Assembly: GCA_016219005.1 (NCBI GenBank)
Contig: JACRCN010000050.1
Coordinates: 1-51,533 of the forward strand
DNA: 51,533 nt
DNA from: Deltaproteobacteria bacterium
GTDB lineage: Bacteria > Desulfobacterota > Desulfobacteria > Desulfobacterales > SpSt-501
Direction of reading: 5' to 3'
The notes beneath the pieces are model-generated. The model saw nothing but the letters and a program-made list of their open reading frames with translations. It had not been told where the DNA came from and made no database searches. Position numbers and translations under genes: made by a program. Each line of letters starts with the position of its first letter. Position 1 is the stretch's first letter. This document shows, piece after piece, positions 1-8,865 of this stretch.

Positions 1-169
1 CCGGGATGGGGTCGGGAATCAAATCAATAGGGCTGAACGCATAGGCCACAACGGCGGCGGCAACCACCCGGGCATACCAGGGTATCCTTCGATCCTTGGA
101 GGCGAGATAAAGCGCATACACTTCCTGCTTCAACATTCGTGCCTTTGCTTTCCAGCCTTCAAATGCCAT
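1..169 (-). CDS. YkvA/DUF1232-family small membrane protein (5' part only)
   Basis: The gene runs off the left edge, so only about 56 N-terminal residues are visible. The ATG at 169 follows GGAGGA at good spacing. The visible segment contains the pattern [20 protein letters not shown], followed by PDPI. This is the hallmark of the DUF1232 (YkvA) family: small membrane-associated proteins with a conserved [11 protein letters not shown] segment. Function in this family is largely unknown. It lies 63 bp downstream of the ChrB-like gene on the same strand and may be co-transcribed with it. The family call is fairly secure because the SPIDLIPD motif is distinctive. Length and C-terminus cannot be judged. 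Confidence 0.75.
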   Translation of the reverse strand, partial: MAFEGWKAKARMLKQEVYALYLASKDRRIPWYARVVAAAVVAYAFSPIDLIPDPIP

Positions 170-231
170 TGCGTTCCTCCATTTCATTCCATTCGAAGGT
201 GAAGAAAGCGGTTTCATGACGGGCTTGGCTT

Positions 232-774
232 TCAGTGGTTTTCGTCGTGCACCTCGAAGACGCGCTGGGCGTAGATTTCAAGCAATGCCTCGCAGTTCCG
301 CAGGCGTTGTTCGGCTTCAGCCGCCAAAGTTGCGCCGTAATAATCAAGCTTGCGGATTTTCCCCAGCCATGATTGAAGCTTCTTCAAATCCACATCGTTT
401 TCTTCGATTTCGGCGTAGTTGAAGTGGCGAGCTGCAGTCTCTTTTGCGATTTCAGCCTCGAAGTCTGCACACTTGGAGATGAACTCCCGGTACTCCTCAT
501 CGCGATCCGATTTGAAACGGGCCACCAGTTTTTCTTTCTGGAGCCGATCCAGCGCCACTGTCTCCAAAATCACCGACTCCCCGCCCATTTCGGTGACATC
601 GTTCTGCAGCATCTTCAGGCGGCGTGCATGGTCGCTGATCTTGGGAAGCAGGCAAACCCCATTCTTCAAATAGACTCCGCCCATACCCTTCAGCCGTCGC
701 CACAAGGCGACCCTCGTCCGGGCAGGTTCCGGGGGGACTTTATAGGTAAACAGCAACCACGTCTGGCTTTTCAC
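232..774 (-). CDS. ChrB N-terminal-domain protein
   Basis: This 180-residue protein opens with [20 protein letters not shown] and continues [19 protein letters not shown], the signature of the ChrB N-terminal domain found in chromate-resistance regulators. Full ChrB proteins are about 300 residues and carry a second domain. Here only the N-terminal domain plus a helical, charged C-terminal half is present. No chrA chromate transporter is visible, so a role in chromate resistance is not shown. The start is a GTG at 774. It lies only six bases after a consensus -10 box, so the message is probably leaderless. A 16-bp palindrome fills the promoter spacer, suggesting tight repression by an unseen regulator. 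Confidence 0.7.
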   Translation of the reverse strand: MKSQTWLLFTYKVPPEPARTRVALWRRLKGMGGVYLKNGVCLLPKISDHARRLKMLQNDVTEMGGESVILETVALDRLQKEKLVARFKSDRDEEYREFISKCADFEAEIAKETAARHFNYAEIEENDVDLKKLQSWLGKIRKLDYYGATLAAEAEQRLRNCEALLEIYAQRVFEVHDENH

Positions 775-780
775 AGGACA

Positions 781-809
781 ATTATATTGTAACGATCGTT
801 ACATGTCAA
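781..809 (-). promoter_or_regulatory. Consensus sigma-70 promoter of the ChrB-like gene
   Basis: Read on the minus strand, TTGACA (804-809) is followed by exactly 17 bases and TATAAT (781-786). All twelve consensus positions match. The GTG start codon begins six bases after the -10 element, so transcription should start at or beside it, giving a leaderless message. Confidence 0.8.
788..803. promoter_or_regulatory. 16-bp perfect palindrome, probable repressor operator
   Basis: TGTAACGATCGTTACA is a perfect palindrome filling the spacer between the -35 and -10 boxes of the ChrB-like gene. A dimeric regulator bound here would block RNA polymerase. Half-sites of this kind are used by TetR-type and some CRP/FNR-type proteins. 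No regulator gene lies in the visible neighbourhood. Confidence 0.65.
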
Positions 810-1028
810 GAGATACGAATTGGCCTAAAGCGGAAGGGCTCCGGATGGCTGCAGACTATGCATCGGTCGAAGATGCATTTAGAATCGATTCGGCGGGCAG
901 CATATTTAAATTGAACGTCTTCGGCCTGCAGGGTTTCCATTCCTGACATGCAGGCAATAATGTAACATACATAATTAAGAAAAAATGAATACCGCAACGG
1001 CACATTCATCAAATACAACTGACGGCTG

Positions 1029-1388
1029 CTACCACGGCCGAATGTATTTCCTGCCGCTCCTGAGCTCGCCGCGCACCTTCTCCATGTGCCGCAGGGCGGC
1101 GATCTCGCGCTCGAGGTCCATCGGCGGGATATTCAAGCGTTCGACCAGCTGCTCGGGCGGTGCACCTCCGGTCTCCTCCAAGATCCCCAGTATTTTTCGC
1201 TGAAGCCCGGTCAGCTCGAATTTTCCGCCGAGATTCTTGCCAAAAGACTTGGCGCTGTGCACCGCCCACGGGTCGCAGGTCTTGGCCGGCGACAGCGCAT
1301 CCATGTAACAGTCCTCGCAGAGTGTCCGGCCGAGGTGCTTCCGCTCTTCTCCTTCGATAATCGATGCTTCGCAGCGCGCGCATTTCAT
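1029..1388 (-). CDS. Zinc-ribbon / winged-helix-like hypothetical protein
   Basis: A 119-residue protein with an N-terminal metal-binding knuckle: CARC at the start and CEDC about 25 residues later. A variable linker follows, then a C-terminal segment (ELTGLQRKILGILEETGGAP, then PEQLVERLNIPPMDLEREIA) that reads like a small winged-helix fold. The ATG at 1388 is preferred over a TTG three codons upstream because it places the first CxxC directly at the N-terminus. Architecture suggests a small DNA-binding or protein-binding regulator, but I do not recognise a named family. It stands alone on the minus strand with no clear operon partner. Confidence 0.6.
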   Translation of the reverse strand: MKCARCEASIIEGEERKHLGRTLCEDCYMDALSPAKTCDPWAVHSAKSFGKNLGGKFELTGLQRKILGILEETGGAPPEQLVERLNIPPMDLEREIAALRHMEKVRGELRSGRKYIRPW

Positions 1389-1484
1389 AATTTGCAATGA
1401 CCTGGATTTAATCAGACAGAGTGTATGCTTCTTTTCACTGACCCAAATTTCCTGCCCGAGAACCTGCCCGCATTCTCGAGGTGG

Positions 1485-1931
1485 TCAAGGACCCTTTGGA
1501 TGCACGTGGTAGAACAGACGGATGGTCTTCGGGTCAATGATCAAGGCCGAAATTCCATCATTAAAATTGTAAATCACATACCCGAAGGTTTCGTCATTTT
1601 CGCCGAGCAATTGCATCACAGGAGAAGAATGGCTTAAAAAACTTGCACAGCCCAAAGCCATCTTGTCGCTGGTGACTTCACGCCAGTCATCAACCCTCTG
1701 AATGGTCTTGTCGCCCTTCAGTTGAAAGAGCATGGCATACGCCTGGTCCACGTCTCCATCCCGGCTTCCTAAACAGTATGTATTGTAGTTTTTCCAGTCG
1801 GCGCGCAGCTCCTTCTCTTTTGGCAGATCGACTTTTCTAATTTTTGCCAGGGATCCGGAGCAGCCCGCCAAAATGAACAGCGAAGCCAATACCATAAGCA
1901 GCCGAAATAGCACAAGCATGCGTGGTCTCAT
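1485..1931 (-). CDS. Putative lipoprotein of unknown function
   Basis: A 148-residue protein with a type II signal peptide. A short Arg-rich start (MRPRML) is followed by a hydrophobic stretch and the lipobox LAGC, so it should be lipidated and exported. The ATG at 1931 has GGGAGGG eight bases upstream. The longer frame starting at 1976 would put 15 extra residues before the signal and is disfavoured. The mature part has no motif I recognise. It contains YNFNDGISALIIDPKTIRLF near the end, which resembles a beta-sheet region. Function unknown. Confidence 0.6.
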   Translation of the reverse strand: MRPRMLVLFRLLMVLASLFILAGCSGSLAKIRKVDLPKEKELRADWKNYNTYCLGSRDGDVDQAYAMLFQLKGDKTIQRVDDWREVTSDKMALGCASFLSHSSPVMQLLGENDETFGYVIYNFNDGISALIIDPKTIRLFYHVHPKGP

Positions 1932-2048
1932 GATTTGGGGCCCTCCCAATGCCCGGGGATTGGATAGTAAGCTCAATATTCTGAAATATCAGCCACGTCT
2001 TTATTCAAGTCAACCCGGTTCAGGTCCTGATTTGCAAAATTATCCCCT

Positions 2049-2939
2049 TTAGGATTTCATATGCCGCTCGCTGTGGTAGGTGGCAATGATTCCTGCCGAA
2101 CATGTCAAGACCGCACCGGCCAGCGTCAGCCCGTCCATGGTCTCCCCCCAGATCAGCCATCCCAAAAGCGCGGCGAAGACCACGTTTCCGTAGTTGAACG
2201 GCCCCACCTGTCCGGCCGGGGCCAGGCTGTACCCCTTGGTCAGGCACATCTGGGCCATGATCGCCAGAATTCCCATGACACCGAGCGCCCACAGGAGATG
2301 GCCCCCTGGAGTTTCCCAAGCCCACACGAGGGGAACAGAGGAAACCAGGGTGCCGAACGTGGTGAAGTAGAAAACGACCCGCGCCACCGGTTCGGTGACG
2401 GTCATGCGGCGAATGCCCACCATGGCGAACGCGGCCAGCAAGCCGCTGGCAAGCCCTGCAAGCCCGGCCGCCTGAAACAGCCCGGAACCCGGCTTGAGAA
2501 TCAGGGCGATGCCGATGAACCCCACGATCACCGCAATCTTCGTCTGCCGGCTGACCGCCTCCTTCAGCCAGAACCTTTCGATGATGGGGATAAAGATCGG
2601 TAGCGTGTAGCTGAGAAGCATCGCATCGGCCAGCCGCAACATTTTCACGGCGATGAAGAAGCAATACATCGCGCCCAGGCCGGCTGCGGAGCGCAACAGG
2701 TGCAGATGAAGGCAGCCGGTCCTGAGGCTCAGGTCACGCTGGCGCAGCATGAGCCATGGCAGAAAAAACACCATGGCCATGGAATTGCGGAAAAAAACGA
2801 CGACTTCGATGGGCAAATCTGCTGCCACGGCCTTCACGATGGCGCCGACCCCTGCAAAAAGAAGCGCCGATGCGAGCACCAGCAACCCGCCCGCCACGGG
2901 CCTATTGCGGCGCGTGGCATGTAACGCCAGCGGTTCCAT
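2049..2939 (-). CDS. EamA/DMT-superfamily transporter
   Basis: A 296-residue integral membrane protein with about ten hydrophobic segments arranged as two similar halves, the usual size and layout of EamA drug/metabolite exporters. Recognisable family segments include VVVFFRNSMAMVFFLPWLML in the first half and PFNYGNVVFAALLGWLIWGE in the second. The start at 2939 lies only 3 bp after the stop of the HcnB-like gene, so it is the last gene of the TRAP/amine-dehydrogenase operon. By position it probably exports a product or overflow metabolite of that pathway, or takes up a related compound. The substrate cannot be read from sequence. Confidence 0.85.
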   Translation of the reverse strand: MEPLALHATRRNRPVAGGLLVLASALLFAGVGAIVKAVAADLPIEVVVFFRNSMAMVFFLPWLMLRQRDLSLRTGCLHLHLLRSAAGLGAMYCFFIAVKMLRLADAMLLSYTLPIFIPIIERFWLKEAVSRQTKIAVIVGFIGIALILKPGSGLFQAAGLAGLASGLLAAFAMVGIRRMTVTEPVARVVFYFTTFGTLVSSVPLVWAWETPGGHLLWALGVMGILAIMAQMCLTKGYSLAPAGQVGPFNYGNVVFAALLGWLIWGETMDGLTLAGAVLTCSAGIIATYHSERHMKS

Positions 2940-2942
2940 GGT

Positions 2943-4349
2943 TCAAGGTTTCTCTCCCGCCAGGCTGCCCAGGTAAATGGGCTTAACCGGCAGGCGCGCG
3001 GAAGGAAGGGGAATGCGGGCGAGCGGCTTGCCGGTGATTGCCGCCAGCACATCCGAGAGAATGGTTTTGCAGGTGCTTCCCTGACAGATGCCCATGCCGC
3101 AGCGCGTGGCTTTCTTCACACCGGCCGGCGTATCGAAGCCCTCGGCTACTGCCTCGCGCACTTCTCCGAGGCTCACCTCCTCGCAGCGGCAGACAGGGAC
3201 GTCGTCCGCCAGGCTGCGGATCCAGCCAGCCGTGTATTCCGGCGATAACAAGTACTGGGAATTGAAATAGCGGGCAAACGCCATCTGCCGCCGCCGCATT
3301 TTCTTGAGCGCGGAAACCTCCGCTCCCATCCGATCCGGTTTCAACAGACCCATCCGCCGCAGAATCCCACAACCGGCCAGCCGACCCTCGGTCAGGGATT
3401 TGGCGGCTCCGCCGACCGCCGTGATCTCGCCGGCAGCATGGATGCCGTCGACGCTGGTCTCGAGGTCTTCGTTGACCCGCACGACCCAGCCGCCAAGTTC
3501 CGAATCAAACGCCAACCCGCAGCCGGCAAGCTGGGCCAGCTCGATGTTGGCGGTGAAGCCGAACCCCACGCCAAGGCAGCCGGAGGGATAGACCACTTCA
3601 CTGCCGGACATCACGGTTCCCTCTTTGTCAACGCGTGCGGCCACCACCTCGCGCAGGCGGTCGTCTCCCCGGGCTGCGAGGATGCGGGTGCCGTTGCGCA
3701 GATCGGTGCCGGCAAGCCGCAGCCGGGCGAGCATGGCGCCACCCTGCGCGAACTTGGCGAACTGCCGGGCCATAAGACCCGGCGGCGGCACCTGCTGGAA
3801 AAAAGCCGTCTCGTTCAGAACGGCCGGCACGCGGCCGCCGCTCTTTTGAATGTCGCGGGCAACAGCGGCCAGGAAAAGCCCGGTGCCGCCCACCAGCATC
3901 TCTCTTGCCGGAAGGATGCCCGACTGCTTGATGAGGATCTGGGCCGCGCCGGTCGCCATGACACCGGGAAGCGTCCAGCCTTTGAAAGGAATGAACCGCT
4001 CGCGGGCTCCGGTCGCGAGCAGGATGCGCTCGCATTTCACGGTGGAAATCTCGCCGTTTCCCCATGCAATCAAGAGTTCGAAACCGGCCTCGATGCCGAG
4101 CACCTCTGCGCGGCTTGCGATTTCAACGGAGGATTGAGGCAGGCGTTCGATCAGGCGCAGCCCCCGGCGTCTGATCCCGTCGCTCCAGGGTTCACTCGAC
4201 CGCCTTCCCCCGCGCAGGTACTGCCCTCCCGGGTGCAGGTTGTCGTCCAGCATTAGCACGTTGACCCCGTGACGGCCCAGCACCCCGGCTGCGGCGGCAC
4301 CGGCGAGCCCACCGCCGACGATGGCGACATCCACCTTCCTATCGTCCAT
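2943..4349 (-). CDS. FAD-dependent amine dehydrogenase subunit with C-terminal [2Fe-2S] domain (HcnB/OoxA/LhpE-like)
   Basis: A 468-residue flavoprotein. The N-terminus has the dinucleotide-binding motif VAIVGGGLAGAAAAGVLGRH, and a second nucleotide site follows near VGGTGLFLA. The last ~90 residues carry a BFD-like iron-sulfur module with VCRCEE and RCGMGICQGSTC. This layout matches HcnB of hydrogen cyanide synthase, OoxA of opine oxidase and the D-hydroxyproline dehydrogenase large subunit. These proteins work with a small [2Fe-2S] protein and a DAO-type flavoprotein, both of which are the next two genes upstream. The start overlaps the small ferredoxin gene by 11 bp and has GGAGG nine bases ahead. 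It likely passes electrons from an oxidised amine or amino acid to the respiratory chain. The substrate is not known. Confidence 0.85.
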   Translation of the reverse strand: MDDRKVDVAIVGGGLAGAAAAGVLGRHGVNVLMLDDNLHPGGQYLRGGRRSSEPWSDGIRRRGLRLIERLPQSSVEIASRAEVLGIEAGFELLIAWGNGEISTVKCERILLATGARERFIPFKGWTLPGVMATGAAQILIKQSGILPAREMLVGGTGLFLAAVARDIQKSGGRVPAVLNETAFFQQVPPPGLMARQFAKFAQGGAMLARLRLAGTDLRNGTRILAARGDDRLREVVAARVDKEGTVMSGSEVVYPSGCLGVGFGFTANIELAQLAGCGLAFDSELGGWVVRVNEDLETSVDGIHAAGEITAVGGAAKSLTEGRLAGCGILRRMGLLKPDRMGAEVSALKKMRRRQMAFARYFNSQYLLSPEYTAGWIRSLADDVPVCRCEEVSLGEVREAVAEGFDTPAGVKKATRCGMGICQGSTCKTILSDVLAAITGKPLARIPLPSARLPVKPIYLGSLAGEKP

Positions 4350-4629
4350 CGGTGACGACCTCCATGCCTTCGCAGACTGCGGTCATGCAGGCGCGGCGGT
4401 CGGGCATCCCGTCGATGGTGACGCGGCACTCCTGGCAGACCCCCATCCCGCAAAAACCGCCTCGGGCGGTTTTTGTCTTGTCTTTCGAAGCATGCCGCAG
4501 GGCCTTGATGCCCTCAGCCAGCAGTGCGGCAAAAACCGTTTCTCCGGAGTATGCGGTAATCGGCCGGCCGTCCACCCGGAGATTCACCCGTTTGCCGCGG
4601 CGGTGGGCTTTGATTCTTAAATCGCTCAT
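4339..4629 (-). CDS. Small [2Fe-2S] ferredoxin subunit (HcnA-like)
   Basis: A 96-residue protein of the HcnA/LhpF type. The cluster ligands are visible as GFCGMGVCQECRVTIDG followed by RRAC, giving the C-x4-C-x2-C-x12-C spacing of plant-type ferredoxin domains. It begins in an ATGA overlap with the stop of the DAO-family gene and itself overlaps the HcnB-like gene by 11 bp. This implies translational coupling and fixed stoichiometry of a three-part complex. Expected role: relay electrons between the two flavoprotein subunits. Cytoplasmic; no signal peptide. Confidence 0.85.
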   Translation of the reverse strand: MSDLRIKAHRRGKRVNLRVDGRPITAYSGETVFAALLAEGIKALRHASKDKTKTARGGFCGMGVCQECRVTIDGMPDRRACMTAVCEGMEVVTDGR

Positions 4630-5786
4630 GCCGCACCTGCCCGGAACCGCTCCAGCCGGAAGGCTTCCAGAGGGAATTGCGTCCGCCCCGTGGTGATCAG
4701 ATCGGCGATGAGTTCGCCGGTGATGGCCGAGAGCGCAATACCGTCGCCTTCGTGTCCGGCAGCCATGATGAACCCTTCCAATTCCGCCACCTTCCCCAGA
4801 ATCGGCAGGCCGTCCGGCGTGTAGGGTCGCAGCCCTCCGAAGGTGCGGATCACCGGCACGCGCTTGAGAGCCGGAATCACGGGAGCGATGCGGCTTGCGA
4901 TCGTGCGGATACCGTCGAAGGTGGTGCGGCGGTCGAAGCCCACGAACTCACGGGTCGAGCCGATCAGGATGTTGCCGCTATCGGCCTGCTCGAGGGAAAA
5001 GCCCATGCCTCCGCTGGCGGCGAGCTCCGGCTTGAACTTGACCGCCACGTACCGGGCGGAGATCAGACAGTGCCGCAGCAGCGGCGGCACTGCCGCCGTG
5101 ACGATGATCTGGCCGCGCCGCGGGGTAATGGGAATCTCCAAGCCCGCCATCCGGCCGATTTCGGCCGCCAGCGCCCCGGTGGCATTGACGACGACGGGTG
5201 CGCTGATTCGGCGGTTACCTGTAAAGACCCCTGTGGCTTTACCCGAAACCACCTCGATGCCATTGACTTCTACCCCTGACAAAATCCGCGCCCCCGCGGA
5301 TTTTGCCGCCCGCAGCAAAGCGAAAGTGAGGGCATACGGGTTTACCTGGGAGTCCAGCGGCGAATAGGTCGCGGCGATCACCTTCGCCGAGAGACACGGC
5401 TCGCGGCGCCGGGCCTCATCGCCGTCGATCAGCTCGACATCGAGGCCGGACTTGCGCTGCTCCGCCACAAAAAGCTGCATGGCGGAGATCTCCGCCTCGC
5501 TTTCGATGAGGCACATGCCGCCCGGGTTCCTGAACTCGATGCTGCTTCCAAGCTGATCCGCCAGGCCGTCGAAACGCCTGCGGCTTTCCAGGGCGAGCTT
5601 CAGGTGCAGGCCTGGTTTCTTCGACTGCAGGAACACCAGTCCGTCGCAGGCCCCCGAACTCCCGGCGGCCGGATCGCTTTTCTCGAATACGAGCGGCCTA
5701 ATCCCATGGCGGGCGAGGTGATACGCGATGGAGGCGCCGATCACGCCGGCGCCGATGATGACGGCATCTGCCGTTTTGGGCACCAC
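4626..5786 (-). CDS. DAO-family FAD-dependent oxidoreductase (HcnC / D-hydroxyproline dehydrogenase beta-like)
   Basis: A 386-residue flavoprotein with the FAD motif AVIIGAGVIGASIAYHLARH near the N-terminus and the C-terminal DAO-family signature FGGLRPYTPDGLPILG, followed by AGHEGDGIALSA. This is the catalytic subunit type of glycine, sarcosine, opine and D-hydroxyproline dehydrogenases. The frame stays open far upstream, but the true start is the GTG at 5786. It follows GAGGAGG at about nine bases and lies just after the TRAP permease stop at 5801. It forms a tight trio with the [2Fe-2S] and HcnB-like genes. It probably dehydrogenates a secondary amine or D-amino acid delivered by the TRAP transporter. 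The exact substrate is an open question. Confidence 0.85.
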   Translation of the reverse strand: MVPKTADAVIIGAGVIGASIAYHLARHGIRPLVFEKSDPAAGSSGACDGLVFLQSKKPGLHLKLALESRRRFDGLADQLGSSIEFRNPGGMCLIESEAEISAMQLFVAEQRKSGLDVELIDGDEARRREPCLSAKVIAATYSPLDSQVNPYALTFALLRAAKSAGARILSGVEVNGIEVVSGKATGVFTGNRRISAPVVVNATGALAAEIGRMAGLEIPITPRRGQIIVTAAVPPLLRHCLISARYVAVKFKPELAASGGMGFSLEQADSGNILIGSTREFVGFDRRTTFDGIRTIASRIAPVIPALKRVPVIRTFGGLRPYTPDGLPILGKVAELEGFIMAAGHEGDGIALSAITGELIADLITTGRTQFPLEAFRLERFRAGAA

Positions 5787-5800
5787 GGAAAGGGGCCTCC

Positions 5801-7693
5801 TCAGGATTCCGGGCTGACGCTTGCATGGCGCGCTGCGGTTGCCCGGTTGTCGATGAAAGACCAGGCGAACCCGCCGATACCGGCACAAAGCCCGAGGATC
5901 ACGTCGATCTGGGCCGAAAAGACGAGAAGCCCGGCGGCAGCGACAAGGGCCAGGCGCTGCAAGGCCCTGAGCGGACCGAACAGGTGCCCGATCACCCCGG
6001 ACGCCAGGCAGACCACCCCGAACACGGTCAGGGCGACGCTGGCCGCGATCTGCCACAGGCTTCCGTTGAGCAGGAGCGCCGGCTGATAGATAAAGGCAAA
6101 CGGCACCAGAAACCCCGCGATCCCCAATCGAAATCCTTCGACGCCGGTGGCCATGGGGTCGGCCCCGGCGATGTTGGCGGCGGCAAAGGCCGTCACCGCA
6201 TCCGGCGGGGTCATGTCGGCCAGGACCGCGTAGTAGAACACGAACATGTGCGCCGCCAGAGGTGCAACCCCGAACTTGCTCAAAGCGTAAGCGCCGACCG
6301 TCACGGCAATGATGTAGGAGGCCGTGGTCGGAATGCCGGTGCCCAGCACACTGACGACGAGAAACACCAGGAACAGCACCAGCAACATGGAGTTCAGGGA
6401 GACCGACACCAGGATGGAACCGAAGGACAGGGCGACACCGGTGCGGGTCAGCACCCCGACCACCATGCCGGAGCCGGCCAGTACCGCCGCGATCAGGGCG
6501 CAGTTCACCAGCGACCCGAAACAGATATCCAGCATCTTCTTGGGGGTCAGCCAGGTCTTGCGGTCCAGGAAACTCAGGATCAAGGTCACCCAGATGGTGT
6601 GAAAGGCCGCCTTGGACGGTGAATAGCCGTAGGAGAGCAGCATCAGCACGGCCAGAAACGGCAGGAAAAAATACGCGTGGCGGATGAGCTTGCGCAAAGG
6701 CGGCCGCTGCGCACGATCGATCGGCTGAACCCCCCGCTTCAGCGCGATGAAGTGCACCATGCAGAAAATACCCAGGTAATAAAGGATCGCCGGAATCACC
6801 GCCGCTTTGATGATGGTGAAATAAGGGATGCCGGTGACCTCGGACATGATAAAGGAGCCGGCCCCCATGACGGGCGGCATGATCTGCCCCCCCACCCCGG
6901 CCACAGACTCGATGGCCGCTGATTCCTTGGCGGTGTAGCCGCTTTTCTTCATCAGCGGAATGGTGAAGGAACCGGTGGCATAGACATTGGCCACAGTCGA
7001 GCCGGACACGGTGCCGTAGAGGGCCGATGAAATCACCGCGACCTTGGCCGCTCCGCCCCGGGCCCAGCCCGCGGCCCAGCTCGCAAACTCGATCAGATAG
7101 TCCCCGGCCCCGGTGCGCAGCAAAACGGCGGCGAAGAGGATGTAGATAAAAAGGATCTCGGCCGAAATCCCCATGAGAAAACCGAAAATGCCCTCGTCGT
7201 TGGGCAGGTAGAGGATCTCGATTGCCCGGTCGAAGCTGAACGGCTTGTAGTGAAACATCCCCGGCCAGTACTGGCAGGTCATGAGGTAGACGATGACGAC
7301 GCCGACCGTTGCGGCAAACCACTTGGAAACCGAACGCCGGCAGGCCTCCATCACGGCCATGGCGAGCAGGCCGCCCAGCGCCACCTCGATCGGTCGCACG
7401 GCGTGGAACCCGACGAAACGCTGGTTCAGGCGGTCGGCGTAGACAACGGTATACAGGGATGCCGCCAGGCACAGAACCGCCAACAGAAGGTCGGGTACAC
7501 TCGGCCGATGCCGCGGGGATTTGGAAGTCGCCGGGTTAAGAAAAAAAACGAACGGCAGGAGCATGGCGAGATGCAGCCCCCGGAAAGTGCGGGGCTCGGG
7601 CGAGCCGAACCCCGCACAGTAAAAGTGAAAAACCCCGGCGATCACCGCCACCACCAGGATGGGTATCTTCCAGGATAACCTCAGTTGACGCAT
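5801..7693 (-). CDS. TRAP transporter fused permease (DctQ-DctM fusion, TAXI type)
   Basis: A 630-residue polytopic membrane protein. It fuses a short 4-TM DctQ-like N-terminal part to a large DctM-like part, the usual form of TRAP permeases that work with TAXI binding proteins. Typical DctM-like segments are GTVSGSTVANVYATGSFTIP, GGQIMPPVMGAGSF and DMTPPDAVTAFAAANIAGAD, which frame the conserved re-entrant loops. The start at 7693 lies about 100 bp after the TAXI binding-protein gene, and the stop lies 14 bp before the DAO gene. The pair should import an organic acid or amino acid in symport with sodium ions. Context points to the substrate of the amine dehydrogenase. Confidence 0.92.
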   Translation of the reverse strand: MRQLRLSWKIPILVVAVIAGVFHFYCAGFGSPEPRTFRGLHLAMLLPFVFFLNPATSKSPRHRPSVPDLLLAVLCLAASLYTVVYADRLNQRFVGFHAVRPIEVALGGLLAMAVMEACRRSVSKWFAATVGVVIVYLMTCQYWPGMFHYKPFSFDRAIEILYLPNDEGIFGFLMGISAEILFIYILFAAVLLRTGAGDYLIEFASWAAGWARGGAAKVAVISSALYGTVSGSTVANVYATGSFTIPLMKKSGYTAKESAAIESVAGVGGQIMPPVMGAGSFIMSEVTGIPYFTIIKAAVIPAILYYLGIFCMVHFIALKRGVQPIDRAQRPPLRKLIRHAYFFLPFLAVLMLLSYGYSPSKAAFHTIWVTLILSFLDRKTWLTPKKMLDICFGSLVNCALIAAVLAGSGMVVGVLTRTGVALSFGSILVSVSLNSMLLVLFLVFLVVSVLGTGIPTTASYIIAVTVGAYALSKFGVAPLAAHMFVFYYAVLADMTPPDAVTAFAAANIAGADPMATGVEGFRLGIAGFLVPFAFIYQPALLLNGSLWQIAASVALTVFGVVCLASGVIGHLFGPLRALQRLALVAAAGLLVFSAQIDVILGLCAGIGGFAWSFIDNRATAARHASVSPES

Positions 7694-7792
7694 GCGCTTA
7701 GAAAGCTCCTGTCGTTAAGACAACCGCACCGTTAATGCGCCGGTTGTTTTTCCGCTGAAAACCCTCTTGCTCGATGAAACGCCGCAGGCGTC

Positions 7793-8773
7793 TCATTTTA
7801 GAATGCCTTTTTCCTTGTAATACTTGATGGCTCCCGGGTGCAGCGGGGTGCCGCAGCCGGTCGGCCCGTCCTTGATCTGGTAGGGCTCCAAGCTGGCATG
7901 GATCTTGTGCACCTTGTCGACACTGTCGTTGAAGGCCTTGGTCAGCCGGTAGGCCAGCGGCTCGGGCATGTCCTTGCTCACGGTGATCACGCTGCCGGAG
8001 GCTGCCGTGACGACGTCCTTGGTGTTGGCGGCCTTGTCATAGGTCCCTTTCGGGATTATGCCCTTGGTGATGCCGAACGGCGCGAGGTACTTGAGCGCAG
8101 TCTCGGAGAAGTCGATCAGCTTGAGCTTGCGGCCCACGGAAGCCTCGGTCACGGCCGCGCCCGGCAGGGCCAGGAAGGTGAACACGGCGTCGACGTTCAT
8201 GTCCTTGAACTGGTTGGCCTGGAAGGCGTAGTTGCCGCGGGCGAACATGAACCCGGCCTTTTCCAGCTCGGGGATGCTGGTCTTGTAGGCTTCGAGGACC
8301 CGCTCCAGGACCCAGGTGTCGGAGCTGCCGGCCTGGGAGATAGCGATGCGCATCTTTTTCTTCTGCCCGAAGATCTCGTCCATGCTGGTGAACGGCGATT
8401 CGGCATCGACATAAAAGTGAAAGTAGTTCATGCTCATGCCGCCGGCCAGCGCGCGCAGGTCGGTGAGCGGCTTCTCGAACGGAGCCATGCCCTGGTAGGC
8501 CGCCGCGTTCAGAAACGGCAGCCCCCAGCCCATTTCGGCCCCCTTGCTGGCCACCACCGCCGGGTTCTGCAGCCCGCCGCCGGGGATGACCTTGATCACG
8601 ATGTCAGGGTCGGCTTCCTTGATGATGGTAGCGATGCCACCCGCCATGCTGTACCAGCCGCCGCCGGCGCCTCCCGCAACCCAACTGAGCGTGATCTGAT
8701 CGCCGGCCTGAAGCGGAGCAGCCAGAACCACGGCGCACACCCATACCACGGCCAAAGTTACAAACCTTCGCAT
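7793..8773 (-). CDS. TAXI-family TRAP transporter solute-binding protein
   Basis: A 326-residue exported binding protein. The ATG at 8773 follows GGAGGTGA and is preferred over an in-frame ATG 43 codons upstream. The signal peptide MRRFVTLAVVWVCAVVLAAP ends near LQAGDQ. The mature N-terminus has LSWVAGGAGGGWYSMAGGIA, the glycine-rich segment of TAXI proteins, and the C-terminal half carries the expected lobes. TAXI proteins bind glutamate, glutamine or other small acids in the periplasm and hand them to the fused permease encoded next. It is the first gene of the leftward operon, and its promoter region (8774-8907) is shared with the divergent racemase-family gene. Confidence 0.92.
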   Translation of the reverse strand: MRRFVTLAVVWVCAVVLAAPLQAGDQITLSWVAGGAGGGWYSMAGGIATIIKEADPDIVIKVIPGGGLQNPAVVASKGAEMGWGLPFLNAAAYQGMAPFEKPLTDLRALAGGMSMNYFHFYVDAESPFTSMDEIFGQKKKMRIAISQAGSSDTWVLERVLEAYKTSIPELEKAGFMFARGNYAFQANQFKDMNVDAVFTFLALPGAAVTEASVGRKLKLIDFSETALKYLAPFGITKGIIPKGTYDKAANTKDVVTAASGSVITVSKDMPEPLAYRLTKAFNDSVDKVHKIHASLEPYQIKDGPTGCGTPLHPGAIKYYKEKGILK

Positions 8774-8844
8774 CCCGTCACCTCCTGTGCTGATGGTTGA
8801 ATGAACCTGCAAAAGAACGATTAAAGGGGAATCTATTGCCAATA

Positions 8845-8865
8845 ACAGCGTGAAACGAACGCTGT
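8845..8865. promoter_or_regulatory. Inverted repeat in the divergent TAXI / racemase promoter region
   Basis: ACAGCG and CGCTGT are separated by nine bases. The right arm overlaps a minus-strand TTGACA (8863-8868), a possible -35 of the TRAP operon, though no good -10 lies 17 bases further on. It may be an operator serving both divergent genes. Weak evidence. Confidence 0.35.

Noticed and set aside
5787-7472. Upstream extension of the DAO-family reading frame to about 948 residues
   Set aside because: The extension lies inside the TRAP permease gene in another frame, has Arg/Gly/His-rich composition with no domain, and a GTG with a strong ribosome site at 5786 gives the normal protein length.
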